Source: a virus
IMG/VR virus record: IMGVR_UViG_3300028581_000064
Coordinates: 1 to 49,600 of that record
DNA length: 49,600 nt
Reading direction: 5' to 3' (one strand)
Position numbers and translations under genes: made by a program. The stretch's first letter is position 1. Each line of letters opens with the position of its first letter. The notes under the pieces are model-generated. The model saw nothing but the letters and a program-made list of their open reading frames with translations. It was not told the origin of the DNA and did no database searches. Positions 28,882-38,164 of this stretch are shown one piece after another.

Positions 28882-31800
28882 GTTTGAATCCAGATGTCGC
28901 CGTCGTTACCGCCGCTGGGCGCCGACGCTGAAACAGTTACATGGGAAGTATCCAGCACTGTCCCGATGCTGTTATGATCAGCAATTCGTAGCGAACCGTT
29001 AGGTCCTACTCCCAATGCTAGCGCTCTTGGAGAGGGGCCTGAAACAACGACATTAGGTATCAGATCTTGAAAGGTGGTCATGTCGTTGTAACCAAGTAGT
29101 ATGATCTGCCCGTTGGTCTTAGAGGCTCCAGTCCTGAAGAGCGCCGCGTACCCTGTATCACTAAAGCCAAAAACACCGGTACCTGTAGCTGAAGAGAATA
29201 CGCCGCCGCTACCAGAACCTGACAATCCGTAGACGCCGTTTATTGAGCTAGAAACAAAGCCGAATCTGCCAATACTATAGCCTAAGAAATCGCCATTGTC
29301 GTAGTTGTCACCGATTCTGGCGACTATTTGCAGCGAGCCTGGTAGGTTGGAGTAGAAGACCAGGTCGTTGGAACCGCCTTCGTTAAGAGCTATGCGTTTA
29401 CCGCTATCAGCAGTACGTATCAGGCCACCAGTGATAGTACTACCTGTGATAGTGCTTGCGCTGATTGTTCCTGAGAAAGTACCATTTGCGCCGCTTAGTG
29501 TACCGCTAAACGTGGCCGCGCCATTGACGATACTGAATGCAGGTGCATACAGATTACCGTCAGCAGTTATCTGCATGTAAGCGCCACTATTAGGTCTACC
29601 AAGCAGTATACCTTCAGGCCCTAAATGAAACCCTCTACCACTAGTAGGCCAAGACCAACCAACAAATGAACCAGCGTTTATCATACCGCTGCTACTCATT
29701 GTTAGATTGCCTGTCACACTAAGGCCACCTGTATTAACAGTTATGGCGGACAAAGAGCCGACACGTAGACTACTGATGTACGGAGTACCCCAAGTGACAA
29801 TATCAGTGGCCGGATTGTAAAGACCATCGCTCTGAAAAAGCTTCTCGTTTGTATTTGGAGTCGGTACACCAGCAATCGAAGAGTAGCCTGCAGGAACTGA
29901 GTTTATCCCAGTCGTAGCTCCAGGTGTGCTCAGTGTGTCAGCAATCGATATTGTATAGGCTCGTCTTGCACTAATACCTGTTTGACCTGTATTACCCTGG
30001 CTTCCCTGTGGGCCTTGTGGACCCTGAGGGCCTTGTGAGCCTTGTGGTCCTAGCGGCCCCTGTGGACCCTGAGGGCCAGTCGCACCGTCTACGGCTTTAT
30101 ATCCGGTGACGGTTATAGTAGCGCCGTCCCAGTTGAAGTTGGTAGTGTTTGCAGTTGCGCTATCAGTGACTCTCACTCTTGCAGTATACAAGTTGAGGCC
30201 GGGAACTCCAGCACCTGGATTCGGAAACCAACCATTAGGGCTGACATTGAAAGACGCGGTGCTCCAGTTGTATGTAGATGTACCTGATATAGCAGGCGTA
30301 CTTCCATCCCACCTATGAACAACCACTTCCGTACTTTGAAAGCCATTCACACCCGCTGTGCCATTTGTACCGTTGGCGCTTACAGCAACCGGTGTGACAC
30401 CTGCCCAGCTTACAGAGGTTACGTTGTCTGACGCATCAGTCGTAAATGTCTTGGTCAATTGCCAAAGACTTATACCAGGAGTACCGGGATTAGTAGGTAC
30501 ATAGAAAGTCCAACCCTGCGCGTCGATGAAGGTTACGGTGTTGTTTGTCCAAGAGTATGTGCCGTAGGGAGAGTTAGTAGTGGGTTGGAAAGATAGCCAT
30601 CTGTAGACCGAAAGCGTTATCGTTTTGGTACCGTTGACGCCATTAACACCATCCTGACTGACCAGAGCAGGTGCCGACCACTCAGCATTCAGAATTTGGT
30701 CTGTAGCTGACGTACTGTTGGCCGTTGCTACACACATCCATCTATAAGGACCACCTGTAGTGGGTAAGCTTGTCGTCCACCCGTCTAAGTCGCCAGACAC
30801 AACTTGCTTTGTTGCAAATTCGTAGACTACTGTGCCTGGGGGAGGAGGTGGGTTGTTAAGAGTGGTTCGCTTGAATACGAATATGGTCGCTGTGTTGAAA
30901 CCATTAGAACCGTTAAGGCCGTTTTCAACAATCTTAACAGCAGAGCTCCAGTTGGCAGGTAGTATGTTTACTGTACCTGATCCTGTAACAGAAACACTAC
31001 GAACATACACAGGATCAATTCCCGTAGGCCAAGTCGTGGACCACCCATTAGTCAGATTGTTTAAAACACCTGAAACAAAGTCATAAGACGCCGTTGCATT
31101 AGGAGCTGACGGGTTATCTGTCGGTGACCTTCTGAAGATGTCAATTCTGGCACTACTCGTACCGTTGGAACCGTTGGTACCTGCGTACGACACTGCAAAG
31201 CAGTCAGTGACGGCCCAGGTGATGGCTGAAGTAGCCGATGAGCCGGAGTCAGTAAAGGTAACTGTAGTTGCCCACAGAGTACTGCCAAGCACAGCTGCAG
31301 GCGGTGTTATCGACCAGCCGTTAGTTATTGACGGAACGGTAAATACGCCTGAGGCCCACGTATAGGTAGAATTTCCTGATGGAAAGGTTGTAGGTTTATT
31401 AAGCAACCAACGGTACATTGTCATTGCACCGTATCTTAAGCCATTGGGACCTGTTGCGCCATCTTGTACAACTGGCACAGTCTGACTATCCAACAAGGTA
31501 CTCACACCGCCGGCCGCATACATCGATACCTTAACTGACTTGACATTGGCGGAAATACTATAGTCTTTGAAGGTCTCATCCGCCCCTGAAGTGTACTGAG
31601 TGGTGTAGTTAGTACCGTCTGTAGACGTCTGGATTATGAATCTTGCCGCGTAAGTCTCAGGCAATCCCTGAGTGCTCTTGAAGCCAGAGAATCTAACGCT
31701 AGATGGATTCAAAACAGATGTGTTACTTTTCTGAATTACAGCCGCTGACGATGACACCCAGAAAGAGGAGCTTTGGGGTCCCTGCTTCGACTTTGTTATA

Positions 31801-34800
31801 CTTTGTGTCTTTGTGAGTGCAAACGAATTACCCGCCAGGCTCTTTCCGAATATGTTGTAGGTAATTGCCGCACTGTCCGAAGTCATACCTGAGAGATCGG
31901 CCACAGAAGCCGGAAAACCCACGTCTGAAACGGTTGGTGAACCTATGTTTGAAACAGTCGTCGTGAAGCCCCACTTACCAGCGGTCCCTGCGCTTGCGCC
32001 AGCCTGATCGAAATCAAGAGCAGTAGATCCGTCATACACATAAATCAGTGTACCTGAGTTAGCATAAGACAGAACATTCCCCTGCGCATCGGATGGCACA
32101 GAATGACTCTCGTTGCTTAGTATCGCGCTTATCCCTGAATCGCCCTTAGGCCCGTCTAGCACTACTGGGGTTATCTCGTAATCAACTAAATTTGTAAAGG
32201 CAGCATCACTGAATAACTCGACCTTTAGGCTTATACAGTTGGAGGGTATCGTGAAGTTTGTTGTGGTCTCATTGACAATGCTTGCGTAGCTCTCAGTATA
32301 CCCTGCGCCTGTGTCGACACTTATTCTGAAACGACCAGAGTAAGGAGACGGTGTTGAGCCACTCGACTGAATTGCGTTGAATGTCAGAGCGCTAGGCGTC
32401 AACACGCCGCTAATAGACTTCCTAATGGAAGCTGCTGACCTTGTCAACCAGAAAGCAGAACCTGCAGCACCTCCAACACCAGCTAAAGCCTTCGAGAAAT
32501 TTTGTTGTTTTGTTAAGTTAAAAGGAGTACCGTCAAGAAGCTTACCAACAATCGTGTATACGATTGAGCCAGAAGAAGCAACGAACGCAGACACCGCGCT
32601 CATGTCCGCTGAATCGCCGTTTGCCGACAGCGTACCTAACGTGACACCCGAGGGTGCCATACCGATGAAGTAAGTACCATTTGAAGTACCAACACCGTCA
32701 TATGTAAGCTCAGTAACGCCCTCAAACACGCGTATGGTTGTACCGCTACCACCATAGTTACTTACTGTACCATCTGCAGACGCCGTGAATGTGTGGTTCT
32801 CGTTGGACAGCACCGCATACAAGTTTTCTGTAGCTGATTCACCCGCTGCGCCTTGACGAGCCTTAGAGACATTGAAAGTCTTCTCAATCGTAACCCCATT
32901 ATATACGGCTCTGAGGACCATATAACCTGTGTCGGCGGACATGCTGCTGATAGTGTAGTTACCCGCTGCGTCAATACTACCCACAAGTCCAGATTGACTG
33001 AACTTAGAGAAAGTGCTGCTGCTGGTTACATCAGTGGTACCAAAGGATACCTTAAAAGCACCTGCTGCGGCAGCGAGATTACCCGCAGACACAACGCCGC
33101 CAGAGTCGGCAGGAACCGTGTGGCTCTCATTTGTCAGATAGCCTACGACCGCTGCGCTACCAGTAGCTCCATCAGCGCTTCTGTAAACAGTAATCTGATC
33201 ACTGTACCCGCTGAGTGTGGAGGTGATAACAGCATATGCTGCAGTGCCGAATTGCGCTATTGTCAACGTTCTTGATAATCCGGAACCACCTAGTGCGACT
33301 GTACCAAGAGATCCTCCTGACGCGTTGTAACGTGTGCATACAAGGGTGGGTGTACCAGAGATGTTCGACAGTACAGTATTGAAGGTTAAGGTTTGGGATA
33401 TCGGAGAGCCGAGCCCGTCTTTGTCAAACTTAAACAAATTTGCGTTGACGTTTAACTTAAGAGCTATCGCATTGCTACCATCCAGCCCGCTTTGAGACAG
33501 AACTGAATAAGTTGTCGCACTCCAAGTAACCACACTCTCAGTAGACGTATCGATGTTGGTGTATATCTGCCTGACCACGTAAAGTGACATGCCAGGAGAA
33601 GGCGTTCCAGGCGTGGTGGTCCAGCCGTTTGAGTTGAAGGAAGGGTCTGTAAATAAGCCTGTTTGCCAGTTGTAAGTAGAGGTACCTACCGGGTAAGTAG
33701 TCGGAGGTGTTGACGACCACTTGTATAGTTGTAGTACGGCAGTGCGTCGACCGTTCACTACGGGACTTGCAATGAGCACCGGGGTAGACCAAGGACCGCC
33801 ATCCAGTTCAACGGAAGCATCAGGTGACACGAATGCAAAAGAAGATCCCCAGATAGGCGCAAAGCTCAGAGCAGGGAGCGTTCTAGACCAACCGTCAGGC
33901 GACACAAAGGTATCAGTGGCCGCTGTGTATTTACCGCCAGTAGGTGCTAAAGGTTGTACAGGACGCTCAGCATATACGGTGATAAGTGCGTAGGATGAAG
34001 AAGCCGCTGTCTTGAGTTTGCTTACACTGAAACGTCGGGTGAGTGTGGCCGAGCCTTTTGTTGCAACTATGTCAATATACCCTGAATCCTCAGTAAGCGC
34101 GGTTACCTGAAAAACTACCGAAGGTTGGCCTGTGACGGAGTGATTGTAGGCACTATTACCCGCAATAGTCGACGCAACACTCGAAGATGAAGTACGTGTG
34201 ATTGTCCATCCAGCTGTTACGTTATTTGAGCCCTCCATGAGAGTCAGTGTGGTAGTGCCAGTAGAGTAATCAGAGACAGCGCCTGCGTAGTTAGCCGGCA
34301 GTATGGCGATCTCTTGCGTAAGCATCATGGAGGTTGTATCCTTACCCTCCTCGATTGAAAACAGCGTCAACTCTTTTTCAATCCGAGTGCTCGAATCACC
34401 AAGCTCCTCAACATAAACCTTGAACTTCTTGAAGGAGCCTGTTGTAAACGGAGCTAGCGTCAATACATTACCAACAACCGTTATCTCAGCGGTATCCTCA
34501 AACCACTTTACAGATGGATTGTCGTAGCCACTGTAAGCAGCTGTGATAAGTATTTCACCCGGAACATATTCATTAGCTTTGTTTCTAATGAAACCGATCT
34601 CTGATGAGGTAAGTTGAAGATCTCTAGTGTTGAACAGGATAGGTCCGGATTCAATCATCTCGGACATTGCACTGCCGCTATACGCCCTGACTGCAACACG
34701 GCCGGCCTTTTCCTTTATTGCCGGTAGCTCGTAGGAGTTGTCTACAGTACGCCCGACTTCTCTGAACAGCGGAAGACCATTGCTGTCGTAGTCTCCAGAG

Positions 34801-37007
34801 ACGTTGACGTACACAATGAAACCAGTATTTCTAGAGTCATTGGCAGACGCCCAAGACACTGTACCAGCAGATGACGTTAGTACGTTGCTGCTCTTAGTGA
34901 ATGAAACCGAATAAGGCGCTACAAGCTTGAAGTCAAAAAGACTCTTTGGCTTTTCATACACGTTGTCCGGTACATTCCAGGCCAATTGTGCAGCATCAAA
35001 CCCAACTAGAGCAAGCTCTGCCGAAACCGCATCCGTCATGCGAGACGTCTCTACTCGGAAATACTTGTTGTACACACCTAAGATGTCGGAGTTAATCAGC
35101 AGATAATCGCCTGGCGTGTAATACTTCTCTCGCACGCGATACTTAAGTTCGATTTGTACTGCAGATCTACTAGACCTGACAGTCTCTTCGGCTCTCGCCA
35201 GTGCATGATATACGTTATCGATGCCATCTGCTGTTATGGATGCCTCAAGTTCTACACCATTGTCTTCAGCTAACAATTGCTGATAAATCGCGTCACTCTG
35301 GGTGTAGGTTACAAAATCTGTATAAGCAGGTGATCTGGACGTCCAAACAGTCACACCGACCGAATCCACCACATAAGCTGCAAAACCCTTAAGGTCTGCA
35401 GTACAAGTGGCACTACCAGAAATGGAGATTACTTCATCCTTGTTAGCTGATATTGCAAAGTTCTTTACGGTGTTTATATTGTTGTGGGTGCTACTAACAC
35501 CCTTTGCAACAACGGAGCAACTACCACCGGCAGTAAAGTATACAGTATGTGCGCCAGAGTTAATCGCAACAAATTTCCAGGCAAAGCTAGCGCTATTGGA
35601 AGATCCAGTCCAGACGGCATATTTGTTAAGTTTTTGGCCACCGGCCTTAGTGTCGTCCCAGCCGTCCACTATAGGGTACAAATTACCGTCAACTCCATAG
35701 AAGTAAGTACCAGTGCGTTTCGGAGGCCACGAGACCGAGTCCTCTCTGAAGTCAAGTTCGGCATTATTGAAACGAACAGTTGCGTAGTTGAAACGATCGT
35801 CTCCACCAGGCCAAGAGATGTTGATGTCAGACTCATCAACAATGTCGTCATCTGTTATCGTACCAGCAACCACGATGCCTGCGTTAGTATCCGGATCTTG
35901 GAATACAAGACGATACTTGCCCTGAATATAAGGCAGTGTTGCGGTGGGGCCGAGACAAGAGAGAAGCTTGGTGATGTTGTCTCTAATCTTGTCTGACGTC
36001 TTTATCGCCAAATTTGTTTCGTAGCGAGGTAACGCACGTGTGCCAACATTTCGGTAGCCGTCAGTGGGTCTCCAAATCTTACCACCAACCTTTGCCGACG
36101 GTACCACTGTCCTGTAACTACGGTTATGCACCGACTCAAACGAGCTTAAATCGATGTCTTCAGGAAGCAGGTTCTTTCCAAAAGGCGAAAGCAAGTAGTG
36201 TAATAGTGCGTAGGCAGGTGAAGTGGAGTACTCAGGCGTGCCCAAAACACCGCCGACCACCTTAGGAAGTATCAAGCCCTCCATTATGAACTGAACATCA
36301 AAAACGCCGTTAAACTGCGGGTCATCACGGTTAAGCTTTGCAAAGACTGAAGCGTAAGCTGCGTTGGGAAACCTGGCAGTGGCTCTTTCAGGGAAGTTAG
36401 CTACTGTAAGTGTGTCAGCAACTGGCGCCACACCGTTGTGAACATCTATGCGAAGAGCAGCTTTGAAACTAGTAGTCTTCGTGACAATCTTGCCACCTGA
36501 CGTCGTGACTGCAGTAGAGCCCAGAGACGGGTCATCAATGTCTCTGTCACCATCAATGATTACGTCATACACTCTGTTGATTGGTCCAACACATAAGGCC
36601 TGCTGGAAGAACAGAAACTCATTCTTTGAGCCCGCTATGTCCTTTGTCAAGGAGCTGCCAGGTATCGCCCCGTAAGACGTTGTTTGAGTATAGGCGCCGC
36701 CCTCGTTTGCAAAGTATTCTTCGTAGGTTCCTGGAGGCACGTCGGGAGAACCCGCTAGAAATACTTTGTCGGAGTTGTTAGCTACGTATTTGTAACTGTT
36801 AGCTACATTATGCCATACTCTGGCACCTCCCACTTTGACTCGACCATAAGGTAGCACTAACGGAGTAGTCTCACCTTCAACAACGATTTCAAAACCCTTA
36901 CGAGCTTCTTCTTGTTCAGCAGCTTTCTTTCTTTGTTTTCGCGCTTGAGATTGCTGGTAAGCTATGGAACCAGCAGCGATTGCGATTTGTACGACTAGCC
37001 AAAACAT
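28878..37007 (-). CDS. Giant tail hub / central fibre protein (lambda J-like), 2709 aa
   Basis: The N-terminus has a hydrophobic helix (about 3-17) followed by QARKQRKKAAEQEEARKG, then the J-like hub domains (about 40-700: LPYGRVKVGG, IMEGLILPKVVGG). After that come Ig-like segments, three 'NESHTVP..G.V' type repeats, and six copies of a roughly 90-residue beta unit with Y.W..G.F......GW....P. A collagen-like Gly-x-y run at about residues 2307-2340 (GPQGPQGPLGPQG) precedes a fibre-tip domain (SITGSTITGGLI). It would form the tail tip and receptor-binding fibre. Large size and internal repeats suggest recombination-prone host-range variation. Confidence 0.9.
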   Translation of the reverse strand: MFWLVVQIAIAAGSIAYQQSQARKQRKKAAEQEEARKGFEIVVEGETTPLVLPYGRVKVGGARVWHNVANSYKYVANNSDKVFLAGSPDVPPGTYEEYFANEGGAYTQTTSYGAIPGSSLTKDIAGSKNEFLFFQQALCVGPINRVYDVIIDGDRDIDDPSLGSTAVTTSGGKIVTKTTSFKAALRIDVHNGVAPVADTLTVANFPERATARFPNAAYASVFAKLNRDDPQFNGVFDVQFIMEGLILPKVVGGVLGTPEYSTSPAYALLHYLLSPFGKNLLPEDIDLSSFESVHNRSYRTVVPSAKVGGKIWRPTDGYRNVGTRALPRYETNLAIKTSDKIRDNITKLLSCLGPTATLPYIQGKYRLVFQDPDTNAGIVVAGTITDDDIVDESDINISWPGGDDRFNYATVRFNNAELDFREDSVSWPPKRTGTYFYGVDGNLYPIVDGWDDTKAGGQKLNKYAVWTGSSNSASFAWKFVAINSGAHTVYFTAGGSCSVVAKGVSSTHNNINTVKNFAISANKDEVISISGSATCTADLKGFAAYVVDSVGVTVWTSRSPAYTDFVTYTQSDAIYQQLLAEDNGVELEASITADGIDNVYHALARAEETVRSSRSAVQIELKYRVREKYYTPGDYLLINSDILGVYNKYFRVETSRMTDAVSAELALVGFDAAQLAWNVPDNVYEKPKSLFDFKLVAPYSVSFTKSSNVLTSSAGTVSWASANDSRNTGFIVYVNVSGDYDSNGLPLFREVGRTVDNSYELPAIKEKAGRVAVRAYSGSAMSEMIESGPILFNTRDLQLTSSEIGFIRNKANEYVPGEILITAAYSGYDNPSVKWFEDTAEITVVGNVLTLAPFTTGSFKKFKVYVEELGDSSTRIEKELTLFSIEEGKDTTSMMLTQEIAILPANYAGAVSDYSTGTTTLTLMEGSNNVTAGWTITRTSSSSVASTIAGNSAYNHSVTGQPSVVFQVTALTEDSGYIDIVATKGSATLTRRFSVSKLKTAASSSYALITVYAERPVQPLAPTGGKYTAATDTFVSPDGWSRTLPALSFAPIWGSSFAFVSPDASVELDGGPWSTPVLIASPVVNGRRTAVLQLYKWSSTPPTTYPVGTSTYNWQTGLFTDPSFNSNGWTTTPGTPSPGMSLYVVRQIYTNIDTSTESVVTWSATTYSVLSQSGLDGSNAIALKLNVNANLFKFDKDGLGSPISQTLTFNTVLSNISGTPTLVCTRYNASGGSLGTVALGGSGLSRTLTIAQFGTAAYAVITSTLSGYSDQITVYRSADGATGSAAVVGYLTNESHTVPADSGGVVSAGNLAAAAGAFKVSFGTTDVTSSSTFSKFSQSGLVGSIDAAGNYTISSMSADTGYMVLRAVYNGVTIEKTFNVSKARQGAAGESATENLYAVLSNENHTFTASADGTVSNYGGSGTTIRVFEGVTELTYDGVGTSNGTYFIGMAPSGVTLGTLSANGDSADMSAVSAFVASSGSIVYTIVGKLLDGTPFNLTKQQNFSKALAGVGGAAGSAFWLTRSAASIRKSISGVLTPSALTFNAIQSSGSTPSPYSGRFRISVDTGAGYTESYASIVNETTTNFTIPSNCISLKVELFSDAAFTNLVDYEITPVVLDGPKGDSGISAILSNESHSVPSDAQGNVLSYANSGTLIYVYDGSTALDFDQAGASAGTAGKWGFTTTVSNIGSPTVSDVGFPASVADLSGMTSDSAAITYNIFGKSLAGNSFALTKTQSITKSKQGPQSSSFWVSSSAAVIQKSNTSVLNPSSVRFSGFKSTQGLPETYAARFIIQTSTDGTNYTTQYTSGADETFKDYSISANVKSVKVSMYAAGGVSTLLDSQTVPVVQDGATGPNGLRYGAMTMYRWLLNKPTTFPSGNSTYTWASGVFTVPSITNGWSITPPAAVLGSTLWATTVTFTDSGSSATSAITWAVTDCFAVSYAGTNGSNGTSSARIDIFRRSPTDNPSAPNATASYDFVSGVLNNLTNGWSTTWPTGIDPVYVRSVSVTGSGTVNILPANWSSAVKIVENGLNGSNGFNTATIFVFKRTTLNNPPPPPGTVVYEFATKQVVSGDLDGWTTSLPTTGGPYRWMCVATANSTSATDQILNAEWSAPALVSQDGVNGVNGTKTITLSVYRWLSFQPTTNSPYGTYSWTNNTVTFIDAQGWTFYVPTNPGTPGISLWQLTKTFTTDASDNVTSVSWAGVTPVAVSANGTNGTAGVNGFQSTEVVVHRWDGSTPAISGTSTYNWSTASFNVSPNGWFPNPGAGVPGLNLYTARVRVTDSATANTTNFNWDGATITVTGYKAVDGATGPQGPQGPLGPQGSQGPQGPQGPQGSQGNTGQTGISARRAYTISIADTLSTPGATTGINSVPAGYSSIAGVPTPNTNEKLFQSDGLYNPATDIVTWGTPYISSLRVGSLSAITVNTGGLSVTGNLTMSSSGMINAGSFVGWSWPTSGRGFHLGPEGILLGRPNSGAYMQITADGNLYAPAFSIVNGAATFSGTLSGANGTFSGTISASTITGSTITGGLIRTADSGKRIALNEGGSNDLVFYSNLPGSLQIVARIGDNYDNGDFLGYSIGRFGFVSSSINGVYGLSGSGSGGVFSSATGTGVFGFSDTGYAALFRTGASKTNGQIILLGYNDMTTFQDLIPNVVVSGPSPRALALGVGPNGSLRIADHNSIGTVLDTSHVTVSASAPSGGNDGDIWIQT

Positions 37008-37573
37008 TATAGTTTACCCCACTTTAGATTTATTTGACCGGATCCTTGATAGACTTGGCTATAAGATGTGTCGCCAGGCAACACACTATTAGCGTAGTCT
37101 TGGCTTGTGTAAACAGCCCTTATTTGGTCAAGATCATGTAGAGGACTAGTGCAAACAATTACGAAATTGCGTTTGCCTCTACTACCCGTAGCGATTTGTA
37201 ATTCAACCCTATCAACAGCACTCCGGTACAAGAAGAACGTATCAGCGTAGCTTGTGAAAGCAACACCTGTGGCAGGATTTATAAAGCCTATTCGGGCTTC
37301 AACCTTTAGACCAATGATACCCGCTGTAATCTTGTCAGACAAGAAATTGTCTACGTCCGCTACTGCAACACTGAATTCTTGTTTATCTGTAACGGAAGAG
37401 AATTCCGCCGGAGTGACTTCTAGAATGGAACCGTCAGCAATATACGTGTCAGAACCAACAGTTACATTGCTGCTATGACTGGTTCTGAAGCTATTGCCGA
37501 TTTTGACGAGATAGAAAGCTTCAGAGGAACGCCCTGCCAGCAAAACTTGAATAGCCTCAGAAAATTCAATCAT
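37007..37573 (-). CDS. Minor tail protein / tail-tip assembly protein, 188 aa
   Basis: MIEFSEAIQVLLAGRSSEAF, then SILEVTPAEFSSVTDKQEFS and DTFFLYRSAVDRVELQ. It has the order and composition of siphovirus baseplate-hub proteins encoded just ahead of the J-like gene (a DUF2163 / gpL-like role). Coupled to the hub by TAATG. Assigned by position and composition. Confidence 0.7.
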   Translation of the reverse strand: MIEFSEAIQVLLAGRSSEAFYLVKIGNSFRTSHSSNVTVGSDTYIADGSILEVTPAEFSSVTDKQEFSVAVADVDNFLSDKITAGIIGLKVEARIGFINPATGVAFTSYADTFFLYRSAVDRVELQIATGSRGKRNFVIVCTSPLHDLDQIRAVYTSQDYANSVLPGDTSYSQVYQGSGQINLKWGKL

Positions 37574-38163
37574 AAATCCTCTAGTAATTTAATCGTACCA
37601 ATATCCATCAGTACGCCATCAGTGTAGCTCATACCGATAGCTGTATCACTGTCCATCATGAACTTTGCGATAACATCATCTCGGTGCTTGAAAGAAATAC
37701 CTGTGACCGCAGTTCTCAGGGTGGGGTAAATCCCCATAGGCCCATCACCAACACGGTCGTTTGTAACCATATAAACCTTATTATGGTTACCGAACTTTAT
37801 GAATGTACCCAGCGGTATCAAACCGCTATTGCCAACCACATCAACATCTGACTCGCCTATAGATCCAGTCGCTGCTGTAGAAATGGACACAGAAGTCCTA
37901 CGATTAATCACGCCGTAATTCTGAGGCACGACTACATCAATTGGATTAAAGTGGCCATTAGCTACTAACAGCGCCATGAGGTACTCAGCCCCAAAGCTGA
38001 GAGGTTCCAGGTTAGCTGAAATCTCCCATCTTTGAGTTGAGTAACGTTGAGCATGAATCTTGAGGCTTGCAGATTGTGTGATGGCAACAGGTACATTACT
38101 GATGATGCTAAGAGGCGCCACAAATTTTGCGATTACTCGCGTACCATCATAAATGCCATACAT
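37570..38163 (-). CDS. Minor tail protein (distal tail-like), 197 aa
   Basis: MYGIYDGTRVIAKFVAPLSI, beta-rich, containing QRYSTQRWEISANLEPL, typical of distal tail or hub adaptor proteins. It sits between tape measure and hub genes, with the start right after the tape-measure stop. The exact ring component is not determinable by eye. Confidence 0.7.
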   Translation of the reverse strand: MYGIYDGTRVIAKFVAPLSIISNVPVAITQSASLKIHAQRYSTQRWEISANLEPLSFGAEYLMALLVANGHFNPIDVVVPQNYGVINRRTSVSISTAATGSIGESDVDVVGNSGLIPLGTFIKFGNHNKVYMVTNDRVGDGPMGIYPTLRTAVTGISFKHRDDVIAKFMMDSDTAIGMSYTDGVLMDIGTIKLLEDL

Positions 38164-38164
38164 A

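Noticed and set aside
29990-34000. Recurring short sequences that might suggest a CRISPR array or tandem DNA repeat
   Set aside because: They are in-frame protein repeats (collagen-like Gly-x-y and beta units) in the hub gene, with no constant repeat/spacer lengths.
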